From: Desulfobacterales bacterium
GTDB taxonomy: Bacteria; Desulfobacterota; Desulfobacteria; Desulfobacterales; Desulfobacteraceae
Assembly (NCBI GenBank): GCA_022361135.1
Contig: JAKSBM010000742.1
Span: 1-10,122, forward strand
Length of the DNA: 10,122 bases
Direction of reading: 5' to 3'
How positions within the stretch are numbered: position 1 is the stretch's first letter; every line of letters begins with the position of its first letter. This document shows, piece by piece, positions 1 through 6,428 of the stretch. Position numbers and translations under genes: made by a program. Under the pieces are notes generated by a model. It saw only the letters and a program-made list of their open reading frames with translations. It made no database searches and was not told the origin of the DNA.

Positions 1-1
1 G

Positions 2-388
2 GTGGTCACGGTCGTGCCCTCCCTCGAAGACAACGGTGAATCGGATTTCGTTGCACTGGCGAACGCACCGAAAGAAGCCCTTTCGGGAGAAGTCGTAACG
101 CTGGAAGCGTCTACCAGTACGAATCCTGGCGATAGCACGCTGGAATACACCTGGGTTCAGACGGGAGGACCGACGGTCGAGTTGCTCGATTCGAGTTCGG
201 CAATGGCATCGTTCCTCGCGCCCGATTCTGAAGAGGACGCGGTTCTCACGTTTTCCGTGACGGTGCGCGACGGCGAGTCGGTCTCGACCACGACCGTCAG
301 CCTGACCGTACTTGGGTCCGGATCCACCTCCAGCTCGGAAGAGGAGATCGGCGTCGCTTCTGGAGGGCCCCTTGCCGATGCGGGACCG
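2..388 (+). CDS. PKD/cadherin-like repeat protein, fragment open at both ends
   Basis: The plus frame from base 2 encodes an Ig-like beta-sandwich repeat of the PKD type found in secreted or surface proteins. The pattern is clear: a strand around GEVVTLEAS, the motif YTWVQTGGPTVEL (about residues 49-61), a FLAPDSEEDAVLTFSVTVRDG block (about residues 71-91) and a final strand VSTTTVSLTVLG. A Ser/Glu-rich linker follows, and the residues PLADAGP at bases 368-388 look like the opening of a further PKD repeat (typical form PVADAGPDQ). Similarity then stops abruptly, because the downstream DNA is the antisense of glpA. No start codon context, signal peptide or stop is visible, so this is an internal piece of a longer protein. 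Such repeats usually serve adhesion or polysaccharide contact; the ligand is unknown. Codon style (many TCG, ACG, CGA triplets) differs from the rest of the window. The family call is firm; coding past ~388 is not real. Confidence 0.75.
365..388. other. Probable chimeric junction between unrelated DNA segments
   Basis: Left of this point the plus strand reads as a PKD-repeat protein; right of it the minus strand reads as GlpA. Within 365-388 both readings fit their families: plus gives G-PLADAGP, as at the start of a PKD repeat, and minus gives RSRIGKGP, the conserved segment just before the second Cys pair of GlpA. Both genes lose similarity exactly at the far side of this block and neither has a stop codon here. 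A shared stretch of ~21-24 bases joining two genomes, as a short-k-mer assembler could produce, is the simplest inference. A genuine deletion or rearrangement cannot be excluded from sequence alone. Confidence 0.7.
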
Positions 389-1702
389 CAGGCCGATGGC
401 CGAAAGATCCGGTGTAAGTCCCCCCTCTTTCAGGGAGGCCACAATGGTATCCACGGCAGAGGCCGGCACCATCTCACACTCACAGAGCATGGGGTCCGAA
501 GCCCCCTTGGCCTTAAAAAAGGAAGCCCCCATGATACCGGGTTCGGACCAGTCCCCGTCCTGGGTGGCGGGCAGATCCAACTCATGGGTCCGGCATTGGT
601 TGGGGCAATTGAGTTTAGAACAGACCATGTCGCAGGTCTTTTCCGCCATGAGGCGATAGGTGGTGAGCTTGCCCCCGGTGATGGTGATAAAATTGTCATG
701 GCCCTCCCGGCCATGGTCCAGCAGGGAATAGCCCCGGGTCACGGAGCGGTCGTCCCCACTGCCGGAACTCACCAGGGGACGAACCCCGGCATAGGCACGG
801 ATATACCGGCAACTGCCCAGCTGGGGAATCATTTGTTCCCCCTGGTTCACCATTTCATCCACCTCGGCCACCGTGGGGTAGACCTTGTCCGGATCATCCA
901 CCCGGATGGAGGTGGTCCCCAAAATGGAAACCACACCGCCGGGAACCAGAATATCCCCATCCGATGCCTTGCGCAGACGGTTGATCACCCTTTGGGTAAC
1001 CCGATTGGCCGTAATAATAAGGGTGCCCTTGGAAAAAACCATGGGAATATCAATGCCGGCCATGGCGGCCACTTCCCCGGCCCATGCCCCGGAAGCATTG
1101 ACGTAGATCCGGGCCTGGATGCGGGTTTCCTCCCCCGTGGCCTTATTTCGAATTCTGGCTGCGGAGATCTTGCCCCGGTCATCGGTTTCAAAACCGGCCA
1201 GGCAGGAATGGTTCATGTAAACCGACCCACGGGTGCGGGCATCGTTGACATTTTCAATGGTCAATTTGAAGGGATTAACACTGGCATCGTTGACCTGGTA
1301 AGCAGCAATGGCTTTATCCGAAAGGACAGGTTCCAATTCCCTGGCCTCCTGGACGTCCAATGCCCTGTGGGGGATGCCGGAACGCTGGCAATATTGGGGG
1401 AAGTCGGCCACATATTTTTCATCGTCCCCCTCAACGGCAACAAAGAGACCGCCGGTGTCTTCGATGCAATGGGGGGCCGTGGCCTTGAGGATTTTTAATT
1501 CAGATCGACATTCCACGGCCGCTTCGGGGTCTGAGCAGACATACCGGGCCCCGGAATGAAGCAGGCCGTGGTTGCCGCCGGATGCCCCGGCATTGAGGTC
1601 CTGTTTTTCCACCAGGATCACATTGAGTCCGCGCAGGGTCAGGTCCCGGAAAATTCCGGCCCCGGTGACGCCACCGCCTATGACTAATACATCGGTTTCC
1701 AA
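365..1702 (-). CDS. glpA: Anaerobic glycerol-3-phosphate dehydrogenase subunit A, C-terminus cut
   Basis: This FAD enzyme oxidises sn-glycerol-3-phosphate to dihydroxyacetone phosphate; in known systems GlpB and GlpC carry the electrons to the quinone pool. The N-terminus LETDVLVIGGGVTGAG holds the FAD-binding glycine motif (residues 9-16), followed by EKQDLNAGASGGNHGLLHSGARY and, later, the ITGGKLTTYRLMAEKTCD block typical of the GlpA/GlpD family. After this comes the start of a BFD-like [2Fe-2S] domain with CECE at residues 407-410. That domain separates GlpA from aerobic GlpD. The next expected element, a second Cys pair (CQGxxC), is lost at the junction at 365. About 446 residues remain, against roughly 540 in E. 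coli GlpA (recalled). The frame stays open to base 2, but that tail is antisense to the PKD gene. The start is TTG at 1702, chosen for its AGGAGG ribosome site and because no in-frame ATG occurs nearby. It is divergent from the DeoR-type regulator. Confidence 0.9.
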
Positions 1703-1709
1703 TGGAATG

Positions 1710-1715
1710 CCTCCT
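1710..1715 (-). promoter_or_regulatory. Ribosome binding site that sets the TTG start of glpA
   Basis: On the minus strand AGGAGG lies 7 bases before TTG at 1702. Translation from this TTG gives the GlpA family N-terminus directly at the FAD-binding strand. A perfect Shine-Dalgarno with a TTG start suggests initiation that relies on the strong ribosome site. Confidence 0.75.
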
Positions 1716-1780
1716 GTTAACCGGCTCTCTATAACGCCTATCCGTAATTTCACTAACTTATCTTTACTTACCCGGCGCGA

Positions 1781-1850
1781 TGAATGTTCGTTTTTGAACG
1801 TTTTTATACATTTATTTGTGTTTTTGTGCAAACATTTTTTTGAATGTCCG
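1781..1850. promoter_or_regulatory. Candidate operator region: phased T-tracts and repeats between glpA and the DeoR gene
   Basis: The 225-base gap between the divergent genes holds runs of T at 1791-1795, 1801-1805, 1811-1813, 1821-1825 and 1835-1841, mostly one helical turn (10 bases) apart, which is the pattern of intrinsically bent DNA. TGAATGTTCG (1781-1790) recurs as TGAATGTCCG (1841-1850), 9 of 10 bases, exactly 60 bases apart. The first copy also forms GTTC-N6-GAAC (1786-1799), resembling the TTCG/CGAA operators known for GlpR-type repressors. TTTGTGCAAA (1824-1833) is a further short inverted repeat. These are direct observations; a role as binding sites for the adjacent repressor is inferred. 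Confidence 0.45.
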
Positions 1851-1859
1851 GGCCGGTGA

Positions 1860-1888
1860 TTGATTCCATGCCCCTTTACTGATATAGA
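1860..1888 (+). promoter_or_regulatory. Sigma-70-like promoter for the DeoR-family gene
   Basis: TTGATT (1860-1865) and TATAGA (1883-1888) are separated by exactly 17 bases. Each matches four of six consensus positions. Transcription would begin near 1895, giving a leader of about 33 bases before the ATG at 1928, with a weak AGGA at 1918-1921. The promoter lies just beyond the second repeat copy (1841-1850), so a bound repressor there could affect it. This would allow autoregulation, which is inference. Confidence 0.45.
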
Positions 1889-1927
1889 AAATGAACAAAA
1901 AGATAACCCAAACGAACAGGATCAACC

Positions 1928-2698
1928 ATGGCCCAGACTTTAATACCCGTGGATCGCCAAAATCGGATTCAGCGGTTGATAGAAGAAAAAGGAATCGTCA
2001 AAGTTACGGAACTCAGCCGCATGTTCGGCGTCACCGAGCTGACCATCCGAAGGGACTTCGACCGTCTGGAGGAAAAGGGGGTTCTGGATCGGACCCACGG
2101 CGGTGCCATTGTTCGAAAGCGACTCAAGGTTGAATCCCTGTATTCGGAAAAGGATCAAAAATATCGGAGCCAGAAGGAAAAAATCGCCAAGGCCGTGAAC
2201 CAATTCATTGAACCCGGGGACACCCTGCTCATCAACACCGGCTCCACCACCTCCCATGTGCTGCGCCATCTGGCCGGCAAGGACCTTCGGGTGATCACCT
2301 CCAATGCCGATGCCCTTTCCCAGGTGGAAAACCCGGAAATTGAGGTCACCCTCACCGGCGGTCTTTTCAGGCGACAGTCCAACTCCCTGGTGGGGGACCT
2401 GGCCCATGCCATGCTCAAAACCGTTTGCGCCTCCCGGGCCATCATCGGGGTGGACGGGGTGAGTGTAAAATTCGGTTTTACCACCCCCATCCAAGAAGAA
2501 GCCGCCGTCACCCGGCGCATGATCGAACAGGCCGCCGGCCCCGTGGTCATGGTGGCCGACTCCAGCAAAATGGGCGTGGTGTCCAACTTTGTCACCGTTC
2601 CCCTGCAAAAGGCCGATATCCTCATCACCGATTCCGGCATCAAAAATGAATTTAAGAAAGAATTGGAAGATAAGGGAATCCAGGTCATCGTGGCCTGA
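1928..2698 (+). CDS. DeoR/GlpR-family transcriptional repressor
   Basis: A 256-residue cytoplasmic regulator, the usual length for the family. Residues 10-60 form the DeoR winged helix-turn-helix: VTELSRMFGVTELTIRRDFDRLEEKG (27-51 approx) with the signature ending HGGA at 57-60. Residues ~80-235 form the sugar-phosphate sensor domain (DeoRC), with the phosphate-binding-like segment INTGSTTSHV (92-101), TSNA (114-117), TGGLFR (133-138), GVDGV (164-168) and DSSKMG (201-206). Members bind operators until a phosphorylated sugar effector releases them. Lying divergent from glpA and beside the ugp transporter, glycerol-3-phosphate is the natural effector guess, making it a functional GlpR. That specificity is inferred from context only; many DeoR paralogues sense other sugar phosphates. 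The start ATG at 1928 has a weak AGGA six bases upstream. Its 3' end faces ugpC, 111 bases away. Confidence 0.9.
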   Translation: MAQTLIPVDRQNRIQRLIEEKGIVKVTELSRMFGVTELTIRRDFDRLEEKGVLDRTHGGAIVRKRLKVESLYSEKDQKYRSQKEKIAKAVNQFIEPGDTLLINTGSTTSHVLRHLAGKDLRVITSNADALSQVENPEIEVTLTGGLFRRQSNSLVGDLAHAMLKTVCASRAIIGVDGVSVKFGFTTPIQEEAAVTRRMIEQAAGPVVMVADSSKMGVVSNFVTVPLQKADILITDSGIKNEFKKELEDKGIQVIVA

Positions 2699-2764
2699 TG
2701 GACACCACCCGACCCGGAAAAATCGAGTCAAAGCATCAATACGATTGGGATCACAGCTGGGATG

Positions 2765-2792
2765 GGATGGCCCCCGCTTCCATGGGGCATCC
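2765..2792. terminator. Weak hairpin between converging genes
   Basis: GGATG-G-CCCC (2765-2774) pairs with GGGGCATCC (2784-2792), giving nine base pairs with one bulged G and a loop of nine. It lies between the ends of the DeoR-type gene and ugpC. Neither side has a T-run, so it is not a standard intrinsic terminator; it could act as a transcript-end stabiliser. Offered with low confidence. Confidence 0.25.
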
Positions 2793-2809
2793 TCCAGGGG
2801 CTGTAATTC

Positions 2810-3901
2810 TCAGTATATCGCCCGGGCCGTGTTGGCGTCAAATAAATGCATTTCCCGAAGATCCAGGGCCAGTGAAGTCCGGTCCCCGGGATGGAAATCA
2901 TCCCGCCCCGTACTCCGGGCCAGCAGGTTCACCCCGTTGATGTCCATGTGAAGGTGGGTCTCATGTCCCAGGGGCTCCACCACACTGATCCGCCCTTCAA
3001 AACACCATTCCCCCCGGGCCGGGCCCTCCACGGGTGACGCCGATTCAGCCCGGAGGCCAAAAATCACATCATCCCCATCCCTTCCGGCAAAGCCCTGGCG
3101 GTGGGGTACGGGAATGCGTAATCCCCCGTCGAACTCCAACTGCCAATTCTGCCCCTTTCCATGGAGGATCCCGGGAATCAGATTCATGGGCGGGGTGCCG
3201 ATGAATCCCGCCACAAAGGTATTGGCCGGACGGGAGAAGAGCTCCAAAGGTGTTCCCACCTGCTCGATGTGGCCGTCCTTGAGCACCACAATGCGGTCGG
3301 CCAGGGTCATGGCCTCAATTTGATCGTGGGTCACATAGAGGATGGTGGCATTCACCCGCTGGTGGAGGAGTTTAATCTCGGCCCGCATCTGGATTCTCAG
3401 CTTGGCATCCAGGTTGGACAAGGGTTCGTCAAAGAGGAAAATGGAAGGCTTTCTCACCATGGCCCGCCCCATGGCCACCCGCTGGCGCTGCCCCCCGGAC
3501 AATTCATTGGGCTTGCGCAAAAGCAATTCCTCCAGCCCCAGGATGGCGGCGGTTTCCTCCACCCGCTCACGGATTTCATTGGCCGGGGTTTTACTCAACC
3601 GCAGGCCAAAGGACATGTTGTCAAAAACATTCATGTGGGGATAAAGGGCATAATTCTGAAACACCATGGCCAGGCCCCGGTCCTTGGGTGCCAGGTCATT
3701 GACCACCTTGTCGTTGATGAGAATCTGCCCCTGGGATATCTTTTCCAACCCGGCCACCATGCGAAGAAGTGTGGATTTCCCACACCCCGAAGGCCCCACC
3801 AGGACCAGAAACTCCTTATCGCGAACTGCGAGATCAAGGCCATGGATCACCGGCGTCTTACCATATCGCTTCACAACATTGACGAATTTCAGCTCTGCCA
3901 T
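2810..3901 (-). CDS. ugpC: Glycerol-3-phosphate ABC importer ATP-binding protein
   Basis: This is the ATPase of a carbohydrate-type (MalK/UgpC/MsmX) importer. From [10 protein letters not shown] it has 363 residues, close to the ~356 of E. coli UgpC (recalled). Walker [10 protein letters not shown] is at 36-44, the Q-loop Gln at 82, signature LSGGQ at 134-138, Walker B IFLFDEP at 154-160, D-loop SNLD at 162-165 and switch His at 192 in [14 protein letters not shown]. Residues ~235-363 form the MalK-like regulatory (TOBE) domain, starting with [10 protein letters not shown] as in Ugp and Msm ATPases. All catalytic residues are present. The frame extends upstream to 3967, but homology begins at the ATG at 3901, behind a G-rich acgggggg; the extra 22 residues are not family-like. 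It is divergent from ugpB, unlike the E. coli ugpBAEC order. MalK-type ATPases can be shared between importers, but the neighbours make Ugp the likely partner. Confidence 0.92.
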   Translation of the reverse strand: MAELKFVNVVKRYGKTPVIHGLDLAVRDKEFLVLVGPSGCGKSTLLRMVAGLEKISQGQILINDKVVNDLAPKDRGLAMVFQNYALYPHMNVFDNMSFGLRLSKTPANEIRERVEETAAILGLEELLLRKPNELSGGQRQRVAMGRAMVRKPSIFLFDEPLSNLDAKLRIQMRAEIKLLHQRVNATILYVTHDQIEAMTLADRIVVLKDGHIEQVGTPLELFSRPANTFVAGFIGTPPMNLIPGILHGKGQNWQLEFDGGLRIPVPHRQGFAGRDGDDVIFGLRAESASPVEGPARGEWCFEGRISVVEPLGHETHLHMDINGVNLLARSTGRDDFHPGDRTSLALDLREMHLFDANTARAIY

Positions 3902-4160
3902 CTGCCCCCCGTAAGAATATGGGTTAAGGGAAACCTGGGGAATTATTTTTGGATCATGAAACAACAAAACCCTTGGTTAATCAATGCCTTTTTCCAGCTT
4001 AACCGAGAACTAACCCCATACCGCCAACCCAGTAAAAAAAATGCAGTATCGCCTTGACCTGGACATCATATCCTAATAAACCTGGGCTAAATGAATAATG
4101 AAATCAGCGTATTTTTCAGTCGTAACGTTTCAATTCCCTAACCTGTTTAAGGAGATCGAG
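3902..4160. promoter_or_regulatory. Divergent ugpC/ugpB control region with short repeats
   Basis: The 259 bases between divergent ugpC and ugpB hold no credible gene. AAACCTGGG occurs at 3931-3939 and again at 4078-4086. GGTTAA at 3922-3927 and 3975-3980 faces TTAACC at 3999-4004, with the last two 18 bases apart. TTGACC (4054-4059) and TAATAA (4074-4079) look like promoter boxes toward ugpB, but the 14-base spacer is too short for a confident call. I found no clear Pho box of the E. coli ugp type. The ribosome site AAGGAG at 4149-4154, six bases before the ATG, fixes the ugpB start. Confidence 0.35.
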
Positions 4161-5489
4161 ATGAAAGTATTGAAAAGACTTACCGCACTCTGCATTATTC
4201 TCTGCCTGGCCCTTCCCGTCGCCGCCTTTGCCAAACCCGTCACCATCCAATGGTGGCATGCCATGCGTTCGGCCCGGGGGGAAGTCGTCAACCAGATGAT
4301 CGACGCCTTTAACCAATCCCAGTCCGACTACGAGGTGGTGGGCAGCTTCAAGGGCAACTACGATGAAACCATGAATGCGGGCGTGGCTGCCTTCCGGGCC
4401 AGGAAACAACCCCACATCCTCCAGGTTTTTGAAGTGGGAACCCAGACCATGATGCTTTCCGGGGCGGTGTACCCGGTCCATCAGCTCATGACCGATGCCG
4501 GTTTCCAGGTGGATTGGACCCGGTATCTCCAGGCAGTTCTCTCCTATTACATGGATGCCGACGGCAGACTCATGTCCATGCCCTTTAACTCCTCCACCCC
4601 CATCATGTATTACAACGTGGATATGTTTAAGAAAGCCGGCATTGCCCCCCTGTCCAAAACCCGGCCCATCACCTGGGATGAGCTGGGCGAGATCACGGCC
4701 AAACTGGTGAACCAGGACATTGCCCCGGCCGGCATGGTCACGGCCTGGCAATCCTGGACCCAGGTTGAAAATTATTCAGCCATTCACAATATCCCCTTTG
4801 CCTCCAAGGCCAATGGATACGAGGGGTTGGATACCCGGTTGACCATCAACAATCCCATGGTGAAAAATCATATCTCCCGACTCAAAACATGGGCCGCGGA
4901 CAAACGATTCATGTACGGAGGCCAGAAATACCAGGGTCCCAAATCCGAATTCATTGCCCAGAACGCAGCCATCTACATCGACTCCATCTCCGGCATTGCC
5001 AAATTGAAAAAGGCCGTGAAGGACTTCCAATGGGATGCCGCCCCCCTGCCCGTGGAATCCAGCGACAACCATCCCCAGAACAGCATCATTGGTGGGGCCT
5101 CCCTCTGGGTGCTAAAGGGACATTCAAAGGCTGAATACCAGGGTGTGGCAAGCTTTTTAAACTTTTTAGCCTCCAATGAAATGCAGGAATTCTGGCACAA
5201 GGAAACCGGATATTTCCCCATCACCAAGGACGCCTATGAAGACCTCAAAGCCAAGGGATATTACGAAAAAAATCCCCTCCAGGAAGTGGGAATCACCCAG
5301 TTGAACCGGGCCATCCCCACCAAAATCTCCCGGGGCCTGCGCCTGGGATATTTTGTCCAGATCCGCAATATCATCAACGAAGAGCTGGAACAGGTCTGGA
5401 ATGGGAAAAAATCCCCGGACTCCGCCCTGGATGATGCCGTGAATCGAAGCAATATCCAGCTGGCCACCTTTGAAAAAACCTATAAATAA
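4161..5489 (+). CDS. ugpB: Glycerol-3-phosphate / glycerophosphodiester-binding periplasmic protein
   Basis: The solute-binding component of the Ugp importer, 442 residues, near the E. coli length (~438, recalled). MKVLKRLTALCIILCLALPV and AAFA form a Sec signal peptide with predicted cleavage after AFA-24; no lipobox Cys follows. Family blocks run in order: TIQWWHAM (28-35), KGNYDETMNAG (64-74), LQVFEVGTQTMM (87-98), PFNSSTPIMYYN (141-152), TAWQSWTQVENYSA (194-207), IIGGASLWV (309-317), TGYFPIT (349-355) and RGLRLG (391-396). These match recalled E. coli UgpB blocks nearly one for one. Trp196/Trp199 sit where E. coli UgpB has its GWQGW ligand-contact segment, and an Arg sits in RGLRLG; the exact ligand (G3P, glycerophosphocholine or other diesters) cannot be settled here. 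The start at 4161 is chosen over an upstream ATG at 4098 because of AAGGAG six bases upstream and the immediate signal peptide. It is first in ugpB-ugpA-ugpE. Confidence 0.95.
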   Translation: MKVLKRLTALCIILCLALPVAAFAKPVTIQWWHAMRSARGEVVNQMIDAFNQSQSDYEVVGSFKGNYDETMNAGVAAFRARKQPHILQVFEVGTQTMMLSGAVYPVHQLMTDAGFQVDWTRYLQAVLSYYMDADGRLMSMPFNSSTPIMYYNVDMFKKAGIAPLSKTRPITWDELGEITAKLVNQDIAPAGMVTAWQSWTQVENYSAIHNIPFASKANGYEGLDTRLTINNPMVKNHISRLKTWAADKRFMYGGQKYQGPKSEFIAQNAAIYIDSISGIAKLKKAVKDFQWDAAPLPVESSDNHPQNSIIGGASLWVLKGHSKAEYQGVASFLNFLASNEMQEFWHKETGYFPITKDAYEDLKAKGYYEKNPLQEVGITQLNRAIPTKISRGLRLGYFVQIRNIINEELEQVWNGKKSPDSALDDAVNRSNIQLATFEKTYK

Positions 5490-5499
5490 ACTTAAGACA

Positions 5500-5521
5500 G
5501 GGGGGGCTTTTTCGGCCCCCC
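5500..5521 (+). promoter_or_regulatory. GC-rich intercistronic hairpin between ugpB and ugpA
   Basis: GGGGGGC (5501-5507) pairs perfectly with GCCCCCC (5515-5521) around the loop TTTTTCG. It begins 11 bases after the ugpB stop and ends 13 bases before the ugpA ATG, followed by only three T. Hairpins here in binding-protein operons commonly slow RNA decay or partly stop transcription, so that the binding protein outnumbers the permease. That role is inferred. Confidence 0.55.
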
Positions 5522-5534
5522 TTTGGTGTTCCCC

Positions 5535-6422
5535 ATGATAAAACGCTCATTCTTCCGTTCACCGCGCCTTCCCTATCTTTTGATTCTGCCCCAGATTCTG
5601 GTGACCCTCACCTTTTTTTACTGGCCGGCCATCCAGGGGGGGATCCAATCTTTTCAACTCAGCGATCCCTTTGGGCAACGCTCCCGTTTTGTCTGGTTTT
5701 CCAATTACATAGACCTATTTTCAGACCCCCTTTATCTGAGATCCATACTCATAACCTTTGTCTTCAGCCTGGCCACGGCCGCCGTTTCCATCTCCCTGGG
5801 GCTTTTCATCGCCGTCATGGCCAACCGGGCACTTCGGGCCAAGGCCCTGGTGAGGACCCTGCTCATCTGGCCCTATGCCGTTGCCCCGGCCATCTCCGGC
5901 ATATTATGGCTCTTCCTCCTCCACCCCTCCTATGGAATCGTGGCCCTGGCCATTAAAAACCTGGGCATTAATTGGAACCCGGTCCTCTACGGGTCCGACG
6001 CCATGGTCATGATCATTCTGGCCTCGGCCTGGAAGGAGGTCAGCTACAATTTTGTTTTCTTCATGGCCGGGATGCAGGCCGTCCCCAAATCCCTCATCGA
6101 GGCGGCGGCCATCGACGGGGCCGGTCCCTTTCGCAGATTCTGGACCATCACCTTCCCCCTGCTCTCCCCCACCTTTTTCTTCCTGGCCGTGATGAATATC
6201 ATCTATTCCTTTTTTGAAACCTTCGGGGTCATCCACACCATCACCCAAGGGGGACCGGGGGGATCGACCAATATACTGGTATACAAAGTCTATCAGGACG
6301 GATTTGTGGGATTGAACCTGGGCTCATCCTCGGCCCAGTCCGTGGTCCTAATGAGCCTGATCATCCTTATCACCTTTCTCCAATTCAAATTTGTGGAAAA
6401 AAAAGTACAATACAACGGATAA
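5535..6422 (+). CDS. ugpA: Glycerol-3-phosphate ABC importer permease UgpA
   Basis: An inner-membrane permease of the MalF/UgpA type, 295 residues, the recalled length of E. coli UgpA. Six hydrophobic segments are visible: about 12-34, 70-95, 108-130, 138-160, 212-230 and 267-285. The cytoplasmic EAA loop that docks on the ATPase is at 189-212, starting EAAAIDGAGPFRRFW and ending FPLLSP. The downstream segment FGVIHTITQGGPGGSTNILVY is typical of this family. It pairs with UgpE to form the channel for ligand delivered by UgpB. The start is the ATG at 5535; no clear Shine-Dalgarno precedes it, and an intercistronic hairpin ends 13 bases upstream. TTG at 5523 is a possible alternative start but is not family-like. 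It ends six bases before ugpE, so translation of the two is probably coupled. Confidence 0.93.
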   Translation: MIKRSFFRSPRLPYLLILPQILVTLTFFYWPAIQGGIQSFQLSDPFGQRSRFVWFSNYIDLFSDPLYLRSILITFVFSLATAAVSISLGLFIAVMANRALRAKALVRTLLIWPYAVAPAISGILWLFLLHPSYGIVALAIKNLGINWNPVLYGSDAMVMIILASAWKEVSYNFVFFMAGMQAVPKSLIEAAAIDGAGPFRRFWTITFPLLSPTFFFLAVMNIIYSFFETFGVIHTITQGGPGGSTNILVYKVYQDGFVGLNLGSSSAQSVVLMSLIILITFLQFKFVEKKVQYNG

Positions 6423-6428
6423 AACACC

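Noticed and set aside
2..364. Minus-strand open frame extending GlpA to the window edge
   Set aside because: It is antisense to a recognisable PKD domain, has no GlpA C-terminal Cys motif, and is open only because the two frames share codon register.
515..520. Possible frameshift in glpA at the six-A run
   Set aside because: Rechecking codons from the TTG start shows that the frame continues through FFKAKGASDPMLCECE without a shift.
389..1498. Long plus-strand open frame continuing the PKD fragment to ~1498
   Set aside because: The residues are Gly/His/Pro-rich nonsense with no domain pattern, and they are the codon-for-codon antisense of glpA, which is clearly the coding strand.
1891..2133. 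Small plus-strand frame starting MNKKITQTN before the DeoR-type gene
   Set aside because: It overlaps the regulator in another frame and becomes Arg/Ser/Gly-rich shadow sequence; its ATG has no ribosome site.
3161..4057. 298-codon plus-strand frame opposite ugpC
   Set aside because: It is antisense of a complete ATPase with all its motifs; it has no ribosome site or domain.
4054..4079. TTGACC...TAATAA as the ugpB promoter
   Set aside because: The 14-base spacer is too short for a normal sigma-70 promoter; recorded only as part of the control region.
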